Source: Heterobilharzia americana (taxonomy: Eukaryota; Platyhelminthes; Trematoda; Strigeidida; Schistosomatidae). From it: 64,000 bases of DNA. Shown in pieces: positions 38,115 through 48,815 of this stretch. Position numbers and translations under genes: made by a program. Numbering within the stretch: the first letter of the stretch is position 1; each line of letters opens with the position of its first letter. Location: contig OX104134.1 of assembly GCA_944470555.2 (NCBI GenBank), positions 49,846,691 to 49,910,690 of the forward strand, written 5' to 3'. Below the pieces are notes generated by a model that saw nothing but the letters and a program-made list of their open reading frames with translations, was not told the DNA's origin and did no database searches.

Positions 38115-38290
38115 GATTCCGACTTCGTGGTTCAGTGGTAAAGTGCTGGCCACGGAACTTGAAAGTTATGGGTTCAATCCGTGGTGAGTCATGAATGCGC
38201 TTAGCTGAGAAGTTTCATACGCGAACAGAATAGTGGCTGTCCAATTCTCTAAGGCTTCCAGTGTTCCTCCAACTGATATCAATCCATGAT
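38115..38290 (+). mobile_element. family 2 SINE, well-kept pol III promoter
   Basis: Head with CGTGGTTCAGTGGTAAAGTG (A box, about 38126-38145) and GGGTTCAATCC (B box, 38170-38180), both close to tRNA consensus. The module at 38200-38245 (AGCTGAGAAGTTTCATACGC, then GAACAGAATAGTGGCTGTCC) has lost the GAAAC box, but TGTCC is still in place. The tail is CCAGTGTTCCTCCAACTGAT. Confidence 0.6.
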
Positions 38291-38649
38291 GAATATCCGC
38301 CTGGAATCAATTTCTGACTGCATGAAGCTAATTGAAACCTGAAGGAATAATGCATAGGTTCAAGGTGTTACACTGAGGAAATATGGAGTTGTGAGGATCG
38401 TTCAAGAAGTAAGGAGCTGGTAAAACGGAGTCGAACAGGATGTATAAAACTGGAAAAGTATAACAAGAGCCAAACTTTTGCAAAATGCAAATTAGTCGTC
38501 ACATATTTAAGCTTAATTCTTTGTTATCTATTGGGACTGGAGTGTATGAACCAAAAGAGATCCATTGGCTTGATTCAGTAGACAAAATCGGATATTGGAA
38601 GAACCGATAAATAACCAGTAAGTGTTGCACAACAGCTGCCTCACACAAC

Positions 38650-38800
38650 TCAGTAGCCTCACGGTAGACGATCTAGCGTTTGAAGCGATGTGTGCTAAGT
38701 CCGAATCTAAATGGTAACACAGTAATTCCCTGGGTTGCGGATATATTCAGCTGACGACTCCAAAATTGAACGAAACACATATCTCATTGCCAGCCAGCAC
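38650..38800 (+). mobile_element. family 1 SINE with near-complete hammerhead core
   Basis: Head CTCAGTAGCCTCACGGTAGA, then TTTGAAGCGATGTG and a B-box-like AAGTCCGAATCTA. The hammerhead module 38745-38788 has CTGACGA and CGAAAC intact with an ATC triplet. Stem II (CTCC ... GAAC) is poorly paired and stem I is weak. Tail truncated soon after. Confidence 0.6.
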
Positions 38801-40200
38801 CAAGTAAACAGGCGTATAATTTCTTTGTTTACTGATTTCAATCCTCATTTGATCTAAATTAGACATGTTGGAGCTCCCTGAATATTTTCTAAAAACACAT
38901 TCATAATGTAATCAAGTGGCCTCATTTCCTTGCCATGCAACCCTGAAGGTACTCTCAGCTCATATTAAGCCAAATAAAAACTGACTACCCTACAGAATAT
39001 TCAGTGAATATGACTTGCAATTGCGATTTTAAAGGTTGAGTAATTTTCCAACCTTTCTATTTAACACTTTCTACACTCACCTCTATTGATAAGTTATGTT
39101 CATTATCTTATTGGGCAGTTTATCACCGATTCCCTAGCTATATTGCACTGATATAGTAAAGGGAATAACTCATAGGTTTTCTGCCTGAAAACACTGACAG
39201 AGTTAAAGATCTTCAGTTTTAAAAAGACTCTTTGGAAACTTCGAAAACGTAATATTTCAAAATAATAACTGCTTTGTCAACTAGTGATTACTGTAATCCC
39301 TTAATTCTGAATGCACACCCAAAACTATATACTGAGAGAAATTTTCACCATTATTTAATGAAAAACAAGTAGTGATGAGCATCTGAATTCGAAGTAGTCT
39401 GCAGCAATAAATGCAACAGACTCTTCAATGCTCCGTTGTTTACTACATTTCTCCATCTTACATTAATCTCTCATGGTGAAAAGTTCTACTTTCAGTCAGT
39501 CACCAACTGAATAGTCGCATACATTATAAGATGACATCATGACACTTCTGATACTATTAAACAAATGCTAGTCTCACGTATAAGTAACCATTTATGAGTG
39601 AATCGCCTAAACTATACGCCATTACAAATGATATTAACTTCAGTGAAAATCTCATTTTTCCTTAGTCACTATGATGCGTAGCATTTGGTAGTACGGTCAA
39701 CATTACCACCAACTGACTGGCTACTGATGCTGCATTTTTTATCTTTGATGTGTTGAAATCCATCAATTTTGGCAAGTTAACAGAAATACAAATTTAACTA
39801 CGAGCAGGATAAGAAGTAACGAAAAAGGAAACTGTATACCATTATCTTCACATAAAAGATTCAGTGATTGTCAGCTTTTTATAAATGTAATATCAATCAC
39901 TCATAATTGCATATATTCCAGAGAGTAGTGATTTCTTTTTATTTATTGGGAGCATTTTACGATTTACGATCTATACCTTATATATTTACAAACGAATATA
40001 TGAACAAGTTTCTGTTTTACGTTACTCTTCATTGGTAATTGTTTTTCCCCTGCAGTAGAATAACAGGAATGACAGATCCTCATAGCTAAACGTGCTTTAG
40101 ATTAAAATTACGATGAAGATTGAAAACTTTTTGAAAGTTGGACGTATGTTTCTTATTTCTAATGTATGTTTGACAAACCAAACATGCAAATTTGATATCA
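38801..40200. other. spacer sequence, nothing recognised
   Basis: No gene or repeat supported. Confidence 0.45.
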
Positions 40201-40390
40201 CTGATGGACAGTGGCTAACAGGGAAATCCAGGATGAGCGTCTTGTCTTATTTTGGACTCGTTAGCTGGATGTACCTGGACCTCATTGAGTGATGTTGTTC
40301 CTCCTAAGACTCGAACTCTAGACTCATCGCTTCAAACGTCAGAGTGTTATCCCCCAGGTCATTGAGTCACGATAGGCAAGTCTTGTAATA
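40201..40390 (-). mobile_element. family 1 SINE
   Basis: On the minus strand: head GACTCAATGACCTGGGGGAT, then ACTCTGACGTTTGAAGCGAT and B-box-like GAGTTCGAGTC (about 40306-40316). Module 40225-40272 (CAGCTAACGAGTCC, AAAATAAGACAAGAC), then CATCCTGGATTT and the tail GTTAGCCACTGTCCATCAGT. Both core boxes are altered. Confidence 0.65.
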
Positions 40391-41267
40391 CAAACATCTA
40401 AAGTGTACTAAAACACTGTTTAGTCCTGATTTAGCATTATCGAGATGTCCCAGACCTTTTACAGTTTAAAAACAGATAACTTTCAGTGCGAAATAATATA
40501 TGGTGTAGCTCTTAAAATGTAATTTATTGATCGTTTCTTCTGCGCCATTACTTCATTTACTCACGGTCTACTAGCCTAATCACACTATGTATGTCCAACA
40601 AGCACACATAAAAACGCAGACGATGTTCTCGTAAGCCTCAACGTGGTATGTTATTGTATCATATTTGTAATTTTAAATTCAAACAGATTTCCATTCCTGG
40701 ATTAGTAGGTCGGTTGTCTAATTATGACCGATATTTCTGCGATATATAAATACATACTTGGAAATGTTTATAGCATTTTCAGTCATTATTTAGGGTAAAA
40801 ATAGGAATTTTCGATCAAAAGTTAAATAATCTAGAAAACGATGAAGTGGTTATTTCTAATAAAAATAACACCTGAAAAAAGACCATTCATGATTAAACAC
40901 AGTAACCATAAGAATTCTAGTTTTCATGAAACAAACACCTTGAATGTAACAGCGTTATATTGTAATAAATTTTTACAACAATTTACTAAGACCAAATCTT
41001 AATGTCTATACAGTAAAGCAACTAGCCGAAAGAGGTCAAATAACATGGGTTAATGAAGTATATCGTGATAGTGTTCAGAAGTTGATGAAAAGTATTCCAT
41101 TAAAGTCACATTTTGAACTTTAGAACTGTTTACCCATATCTTGGAAAGACTTAAATATATTTGCCTTTTGCTTTTGTCTTATTTTTATAATTTTGCGATA
41201 AGGTTGACAGATTCTTTGGGGCAATTATTAACATGATTAGCTTTAATCATCACGAGATGTTCAACAG

Positions 41268-41269
<2 letters not shown>
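40391..41269. other. spacer sequence, nothing recognised
   Basis: No gene or repeat supported before the AT microsatellite. Confidence 0.45.

Positions 41270-41328
<59 letters not shown>
41270..41328. repeat. (AT)n microsatellite
   Basis: An uninterrupted run of alternating T and A, about 29 units, flanked by TTCAACAGAT and GACCTGG. It is self-complementary and can extrude as a cruciform. The length may be affected by assembly. Confidence 0.9.
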
Positions 41329-41330
<2 letters not shown>

Positions 41331-41813
41331 CCTGGACTTACGACAGATGTCTCATAGTGAGTTAACTTGATAGCTGTTGAAATATTGGATTGTTGACATT
41401 GAAAACATCCCTTGAAGACTCCTTTTTTTATTGGTCATGAAGCAATAATCCATTTCATTTACTTCACAGATTGAAATTAAACTATATTCCAAAAAGCTAT
41501 ACATATACATAAGTCTTAGAATAAGCATATTCAGATTTTGATCTGACAAGATCCTGGTGTAAATGAATAATTTATAAACACAGTTTCACTTTATTCGAAT
41601 CATGACAGTAAATATAAGTGAAAAAATATAACGTAAAATTAAACTATCTGAGTGCATTTCCATCACATAATAGCTATCTCATTGCTAAAATTTATTCTGC
41701 ACTAATACGTTTTTCCTTCAGATAATTAGATTGTGAAATTATATGTTAAAAATAAGTCTACAGTTTCAATGGTATGTCTAATGTCACCATGTTCTTACTT
41801 GCATTATTCCGTC

Positions 41814-42090
41814 ATTGATTGGACAGGATTGATCGACTACTATTGGCATATGGACTCCTATGCGGATACCTCGATATTCACGGTATTTTTTTAATGTTGA
41901 TATTATTGATGAGTAATAGCTAGCAGGGGAATCCAGAACACACGCATTTTGTCTTGTTGGCTACTCTTCAGTTGGACAAACCTCCCTCCCATGGGATGAT
42001 GTTGTTCCCTCTAAGATTCGAATCGAGAACCAATTGCTAGAACGTTATTCACTAGGCCATTGAGTCATGATAGCCAGTTCTTGTGCAGCG
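41814..42090 (-). mobile_element. family 1 SINE, left member of inverted pair
   Basis: On the minus strand: head 42030-42090 (ATCATGACTCAATGGCCTAG), B box CTCGATTCGAATC, then module 41929-41977 (CAACTGAAGAGTAGCC, AACAAGACAAAATGCGTGTG), then GGATTCCCCTGCTAGC and a long tail. Positions 41814-42029 match the complement of 44786-45001 with about one difference (GTAGCC/GTGGCC). The heads beyond that point differ clearly. The ribozyme core is degraded. Confidence 0.75.
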
Positions 42091-42099
42091 GATATAGTT

Positions 42100-42205
42100 T
42101 TCGTGTGTGTATTTAAATTATCCTGTTGTTGATTGGACCAAACTGATTGGTCTCCACTAGCATGTGGGATCCTACGCTGATGGCTCGATATTGCCTGTGT
42201 TTCCA
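42100..42205 (-). mobile_element. SINE tail fragment
   Basis: A block with TTGTTGATTGGACCAAACTG, then GGGATCCTACGCTGATGGCT and CGATATTGCC resembles the minus-strand tail of the preceding SINE (GATTGGACAGG, CTCCTATGCGGATACCTCGA). It looks like an older tail relic. Confidence 0.45.
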
Positions 42206-42344
42206 CTATTAACATAAAATTGAAACAAGCAATATGTAGGCATAAGCACAGGAGGCCATATGCTATTATATACTCATAAATTGGGTTAAATCAACAACGG
42301 TAAGTAACGAGCAATAATATGAAAACTATAGCCATACGACGAAG

Positions 42345-42525
42345 ATTGGCTATCGTGACTCAGTGGTTTAGTGTATAACGCTCTGACGTTTGAAGCGAAT
42401 GGTCTTGGGTCCGAGTCCTAGTGAGAAGAACATGGTTCACTTGGAAGGAGGTTCATCTAGGACCATATACGACAACAGGCACATCTAGGTTTCCCTTGTT
42501 AGCCACTATCTATCAATAATGTCTA
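42345..42525 (+). mobile_element. family 1 SINE
   Basis: Head CTATCGTGACTCAGTGGTTT (A box), ACGCTCTGACGTTTGAAGCG, and B box GGGTCCGAGTCC (about 42407-42418). The hammerhead module has lost most of its 5' half (42451-42495 reads TTCATCTAGGACCATATACG and onward). The tail is GTTAGCCACTATCTATCAAT. Confidence 0.65.
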
Positions 42526-44739
42526 ATGTCATGTCTGTGTACAGAACGCTTGTTCACACTTCTCTTAAGTCAACACCGTAAATCTGCATGTAAGTTGAAG
42601 TTTATCTACAACGAGAGAGATATTTTTTATGTTTTCAGTGGCAAACGCCTCAATATTCGCTACAGTCTACAAATGGTTTATTTGACTGATATATAAATAA
42701 GAGATGTACAGCATTTCATTTACCACCTCAATATATATCTAACAAAATTTACTCGATACAGTAAAATTTGGTTTGAAGTGAAAAAAAGAGATAAAGATGT
42801 AATGATTATCATTCCAACTATCTAATACAATCTAACTTGGTAAATAAATATACTTGGAGAATAGCTTTGACTTAAGAGGAAATCTAAGCTTTTACAAGGT
42901 TGGATTAGGTTGGTATTTTATTGCTCATACAACGTTCGGACAAAACATTCATTTGAAAGCAATGCAGACCTGGTTTCCGTTTGCTTGTCATAGGTCAATT
43001 AGTAAGTTGCTTAGCAGTGTTTCCAGCTTTTTTTTACTTGAAAACACTATATTTTCTCGCTATATTGCTACTTCGTCCTCACAATTTCAGTGTAGCTATA
43101 GCGATAAACAAATAGTTTGAGTATTTTTTACCGTTCTACTCCTAAAGTGCTTCTCAGCTGTCTGTGTTGCTATTCAGTTAGACATTTGATAGCACTCACA
43201 GCAAGAATCAAGTGCCAGTAAGAAACATTCAAACAATTATTCCAGTAATTTAATCTTTAGTGCATACACAATTACAAGTATGCTATTAACTATGATTTGT
43301 TTGGAACTGTTTCATCTGTTTTCAATTCACGACATTTTCACTTCTAATTTGCACACTTGCAACCAAATGCAGGTAGGTGTTTCACTTGAGACTTCAAATG
43401 ACCAGTTATAAAGATAAAGAAATGCGCATCGAATGCAACACTAGTAAAAGCTGACAAATAATATCACATGCAAACTTTTTTATGATCAGACTATATGTCT
43501 AATTGTATTGGTTAATTCGGTCAACAGTACCATAATGAGAAAATCTGACGCTAGAATATCTTTACATGGAATGTTCACTCTTATCTTGAATCTCCGTCAG
43601 GAACAATATCCGCTTTACTTTTGTGGTGACTTCATAAATAGATAAGAATTTTGTTGATTTTATTGTTATTATTAACTGTCTGTGAAGAGGTTAAATGCAA
43701 CATCTTGTAAGGTTATTTTCGGTAAGTCAAGTCACTATTCCAAGCTATAGTATAATTACAAAAGTAGTCATTTAAAAGCATTTACTTGTGTGTCAAAATC
43801 AACATAGTGCAGTTAAGTGTTGATCAGATGAATTACTTTACCCTTTAGCAGTAAAGACCTAGCTGATATCATGTAATTATAATATATTTTGATTTAACTA
43901 ACTACTCAAAGTGCCAATAAATATAAATGCACAAGCATTATTAATAAACGATTATCCTTTTATTGAGGTAAGGTTTAAAATAAGAGAATAACTAAGCAAC
44001 CAAATCTGCCATTTTGACTTAGTGCATTTCTTGTAAAGGGTGAGTGAACATTTGCCTCCGCATAATTACTGTATGCACTTCTGAGATCCTTCAATGAATT
44101 TGGATCCAATAAAGACTTAAAAAGGATTCTTTAAATAAATAGCTGAGCTCGATAGTATTAGTGAAGACCAGTGAGGCTGGTTAACCAATAGATTTTATAC
44201 AAGTTAAAGGTATCAAAGCTGTACACAGTCGACTCAGTAGTTTTCATCTAAGCTCACCGGGAGTTGAAGCAAAGTGATTCAAGATAGAACATCCATAAAT
44301 CCTAGACTGGCTTTCTTTGAACAATCTCATCAAAGCAAGAAAAATCAGATTTACATGGTGTGAAAGGCTTTTTGGGACTTTTTATTGAACTTCCTTGAGA
44401 TGCAGATAGCTTTCACATTTTTCATAACTTGATATCATTCGGTTCCCTTTAACTGATATTTACTTACTTGCTTTCATTGTATACTTCATCACTTGTTACT
44501 TTTCTTGCCTTCATGTACACCGTTGCAACTGTTTAGTATTATCTTTCATATAGTCCACCATATATAGTCTTACTTCCAAACAAATATAAGTACATAATGC
44601 GTTACGGTATTACTGGTTTAAAATCTCATTTTATAAAAAACCATTTCTTAATATGTTGTTACTTTTAAATCCAGTATTTCATTTTATGATAAATCTTGCT
44701 TTATGTAATTCTTTTTGCTAGATACTGACTTCCTACATA
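42526..44739. other. spacer sequence between the inverted SINE pair, nothing recognised
   Basis: An 88-codon frame (42854-43120, plus) has no known motif. No repeat or RNA gene supported. Confidence 0.4.
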
Positions 44740-45005
44740 GGTTAGTGGCCTAGTTAATAGCCATCTGGGGTTTGAAACGACGTGTTCTCGATTCGAATCT
44801 TAGAGGGAACAACATCATCCCATGGGAGGGAGGTTTGTCCAACTGAAGAGTGGCCAACAAGACAAAATGCGTGTGTTCTGGATTCCCCTGCTAGCTATTA
44901 CTCATCAATAATATCAACATTAAAAAAATACCGTGAATATCGAGGTATCCGCATAGGAGTCCATATGCCAATAGTAGTCGATCAATCCTGTCCAATCAAT
45001 AACAG
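44740..45005 (+). mobile_element. family 1 SINE, right member of inverted pair
   Basis: Head from about 44740 (AGGTTAGTGGCCTAGTTAAT), B box CTCGATTCGAATC (44787-44799), and a degraded hammerhead module 44837-44885 (CAACTGAAGAGTGGCCAACA, AGACAAAATGCG, then TTCTGGATTCC). The tail runs to CTGTCCAATCAAT (about 45001). It mirrors 41814-42029. An 84-codon frame over it is accidental. Confidence 0.75.
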
Positions 45006-45312
45006 AGACGTTCAAGCTACAACACCAAAAATTTAGTTAATTGTTACTGAACAAATACCGTAGAACCAAGAAACAATTTATTTTTATACTAAGGATTTCG
45101 TTTTTCTGCTTTGGTGAGATATCAAGTTCCTTTACATTATTTTGCATGAAATGAGGAGGAATCGAATTACCATTGATAGATGTGTAAAATGCGGTAGTGT
45201 TTTCATGTGGTAGCAACATGGAACAACGACAACCAATGGCCGAAATCAGCGCAGTCAGTTATTTCTCAGCAACTTCAACAAAACACACATTTAGTTCTTG
45301 ATATATTCAGGA

Positions 45313-45845
45313 TTATAAACTTATCCACACAGGCAATAAAACCATCCTGATAGGATAGTAGTTTTTGTTTTTTGTAAAACCTATGACTGAATCTTTCAAC
45401 AACCTAGCTTTGAAATTTCTAGCTTGACCGTATAAAATGCTTTTCCTGATGACAGATAAGCGTAAAGTGGAGTCTGTGACCCACTTTAAATGATTTATAA
45501 CCTTCCCTGTTTTTCTAGCTTGCTGAGTGATTTCTCGATTTTGGTGTGGAAACGGTCTGCAGGAAGCCCATGATTTGGATTTCATACTTCTAAGCAAACA
45601 TGAATCGGACTGTCTGCAGCCATCTTTTTATTATGTTCCTTAGGAGATTCAGCCCTGTCTTTAGGTGCTGTAGTATGATACTTTGTCACTAGGCTATTCA
45701 GATAATGAGTGTTCCCTCTCTGCAATTTTGATGATAGCGTATCAAAGACTTTGACTATTAGGAAGTTGATCATTCCAGTCAGGTGTAACCCAGAATGAAA
45801 AAACAAGATTTTTACCTGGCAGCTGAGGCACATTTTATGGAACAA
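45313..45845 (-). other. two overlapping unidentified frames
   Basis: Minus frames of 87 codons (45582-45845) and 94 codons (45313-45597) overlap by 16 bp in different frames and together cover 530 bp. The first contains TTAPKDRAESPKEHNKKM, the second NHLKWVTDSTLRLSVIRKS and KARLLKDSVIGFTKNKN. I do not recognise a family. They could be a frameshifted remnant of one gene or of a retroelement, or chance. No splice or start signal decides this. Confidence 0.25.
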
Positions 45846-46209
45846 ATCTCTTAAAACTAACTATCCTAGAGGAGAGCATTTTGACCTGTCGAGGAAAAGA
45901 TTGCGTCTATAAGTTTTCGAGCAATCCAAGAAGCTCAAAAACTTTAGATGTCTTAACCACTAAGACACGAAACACAGACCGGACAAATAATGTACGAAAT
46001 TCATTCCTTATAAGAGCTTTCATGTCCACAATAACTTAATAAAACGAATATCCTACCTGTTTCGAATTAGTTCTTCGACATAATGCGTAGAAAATGGAGA
46101 GCAGTCGACAAACCAATCAACATCGTAAGAGCATGATATCACATAAGCAGAATTATATAAAATTATAATTCATAAATTTTCCATTAGTATCCGAGTAGGC
46201 TTCAGAATA

Positions 46210-47474
46210 ACGCCTCCATTCCACTCTCTTCTCTGCAGTCTTTTCAACTTAGAGTCACGACTGTCCACAAGCTTTCATTTCTTCCTCACACCATCTCATT
46301 CATGTCACCCTCACCTCGGAAGCCCAACTCGTCGTTTACCCTTTGGATTACACTCGAGGGTCTGACCTAGTGCGTGATGTCGCTAATCGGCCTTCTCAGT
46401 GTATCCCCAATCCAAATCATCTACACTTTCCTCTGCATATTTGTTGGGTGATAGGTTGTTGGTTGGTTGGTTGCCAGTCAGAGGTCCTTGTTGCTTATTC
46501 TTTCTGCCCATCCATCTGATCATCAGTATCGAGCGTAGGCCGTTGTTGTTGTTGAATGTCTGTAGTTTGTTGGGAGTGCTTTTCGTGACGCGCCAAGTTT
46601 CTGAACTAAATAGTAGCACTGACTTGACTGACGTTGGTGTTGAAAATCCGGATCTTATTCATGCTTTATGCTGAGTGCAGTAGACCTCCACACTGACTTC
46701 AGATTAGTGGAAGCCTGTCTTGCTGGTTTTCCAATCCTGGTTTTGACATTCTCGTCTGTGCCGCCTGTAGTTGAAACGATGCTGCCTAGATATGTAGGTG
46801 AAAGAGACTACTTCCTTTAAGTTTCTCCCGTCAATGGTGATTGGTGCTTGTTGTTGATGCTGTTGTTGTTGGTTGGGTATCTTCATCACCTCTGTCTTCT
46901 CTACATTCACTTGAAGTCCCGTTTTCTCTGCCTCTTCTGTCAACTTGTTAGTTTTCGCCTGTAGATCTTCGAGTTTGTGCGACAAGACATTGGACATAAG
47001 TCATCATCGGTGGCGAAATCCAAATCTTCTAGGGTCTTTTCGTCGGTTCAGCCAGCGTATGCCCCTCTTCTCGCTCCTCACTGTTTGCTGCAAGATCCAG
47101 TCCAGCCAACCACGATCAGGAAGATCATTGGTGATAAAAAAAGACAGCCTTGTCTTATTCCTGTCTTCACTTCAAAGGCGTCACTGAGCTTTCCACTGTG
47201 GATCACTTGGCATGTGGCGTCTTCATATAGCTGTTGAATGAGGTTGATAAAGATTTGTGGCACTCCGTAGTGTTGAAGCAGCTGTCTGACAAATTACCTC
47301 TCGGTCGACGCTGTCGAAGGCCTTTTCAAAGTCGATGAAGTTGAGATAGAGAGTTGACTGCTATTCTATACTCTGTTCTATGATGGTGCACAGCGTGGCG
47401 TTGCAATTTGATCCGCACGTGATTTGTTCTTCCTGAAGACAACCAGCCAGCCAGCCTGTTCTGGTCGTAATTTC
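46210..47474 (-). pseudogene. reverse transcriptase fragment, RTE copy C
   Basis: Mirror of the fragment in copy B, with the same frame breaks, the same altered FADD region and the same Gln-rich insert. No private change to the protein pieces was found, so it is as dead as copy B. Confidence 0.75.
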
Positions 47475-47498
47475 AAATCCAGCGCATCCTTTTGTCTC

Positions 47499-48574
47499 TC
47501 CAGGATGATGCGGCAGCTTCGATGTGTCCATCGAGATCCATTCCTTGTCTTGTTTCATTTTCCTTCCTAATACGGTTATGCAGGTTTCTTTCCACATGGC
47601 TTTCAAAAAGTTCCAGTGTTCTTCCACGCCCGATCCTTCAGGGATGTTGCTCAATGTCTCCCAATTTGTTCCGATGGCTGACGTGAGATATCGCTTGTAG
47701 TTTTGTCCTTCAGTTTCTGTTCTGTATGTTGAACTTGAACTGTGGCCTATCACCAACTTCTGTGAAAGCTTTCAACTTGGTTTGGAAGGTTCCTTGCACT
47801 GGATGGCGAGTGGTCTGAACCTACATCTGCTCCCCTTCTTCATCTTGTGTCCAGTAGGCTGTGTCTCCACTTTCTTCACATTGAGATGAAGTCGATCTGA
47901 TTTTTAGTGTGTCCTGGTGTCTGCTGAAGTCCATGTCACTTTGTGAATATCCTTGTGTTTGTGCACACTGCCTCGCCTCCAATCACCAAATCGTTGAATA
48001 GACAGAAATCTGCAGACAGTTCTCCGTTCTCATTCATTTCACCAAGTGCTTCTCGACACACGATGAGTTCTCTTCCTGTATTGTCCGCTCCCAGTTTGGC
48101 ATTCATGTCACACCACCCATTAGAATTTTGATGTCACCAACTGGAGTGGGGTCTTGTTCATTACTGATTGCAGTTGTCTGTATAATTCCTCCTTCTTCTC
48201 TTGATCTTCATTATTTGTTGGCGCGTAGCACTGACTGATTGTGACTTTCCTTCCTTTTGAGTTGAATCTTGCTGTCATGATCCTGATGATGGAGGAGATT
48301 GATTCTCACTGCATGAGGGCCTTCGATGTTCTTGGGGACATCATGATAGCCACTGAGAAACTCAGTGTGCTCGTGGTTGTCGTCTGGGTGACAATATCGG
48401 AGTAGATTATTGACTCTCCAGTTGACAGTTGAGAGAGTCCACTTCCATTCCATCTGCAGATTCCTCACAGATTCCTAACACTTCCATCCCATCCCATACC
48501 TCCTCATCTCCTTTGCAGTCTAGCAGCCTTACTAGGTTCAAACATGGTGCGGACATTCTATGTCCCCATTCCTA
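47499..48574 (-). pseudogene. endonuclease and linker region, RTE copy C
   Basis: Same motif order as copy B (NVRTMFEP, CYAPTNNEDQ, ADVGSDH, linker VLGRKMKQDKEWIS). Two nucleotide differences from B are shared with copy D: one gives AVRINLL in place of AVGINLL in one frame, the other gives ELSADFC in place of ELFADFC in another. Confidence 0.75.
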
Positions 48575-48815
48575 CTTTCGCTTTCATCGAGAGAAGAGAA
48601 GACAGATCGGCCAGTCGGCTTCCCGAAGGCTTTCACCAACTGACGTCATTCCGTCTCTCCGATTCCAGTGAGGAATAAGTCTGTTTTTATTTCTTATATT
48701 CTCTTTGTGCTTTGAAGTTTCGTTAGAGATTGGCTTGGCTTTATGGGGTAGGATTGCTATCCCTATGCCCCACCTTTCCTCCTTACCCGGGCTTAGGACC
48801 GGTTAGTAACTAGTG

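Larger units (their letters stand above)
46195..48815 (-). mobile_element. RTE-clade retrotransposon, internally deleted (copy C)
   Basis: This is the mirror of copy B inside the right arm, with the same central RT deletion. Only two differences from B were seen inside the element (A instead of G opposite 24523, C instead of T opposite 24814), and in both cases C matches copy D. The last part of the 3' end departs from B after GGAGGCGT (46210) and reads TATTCTGAAGCCTACTCGG, so the inverted repeat ends inside the element's 3' UTR. Confidence 0.88.

Noticed and set aside
38126..38182. Functional tRNA gene
   Set aside because: A and B boxes are good, but the flanks do not fold into acceptor and anticodon arms by eye, and a SINE body follows.
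41270..41328. CRISPR-like or satellite array
   Set aside because: It is a plain dinucleotide microsatellite; no spaced repeats exist anywhere in the window.
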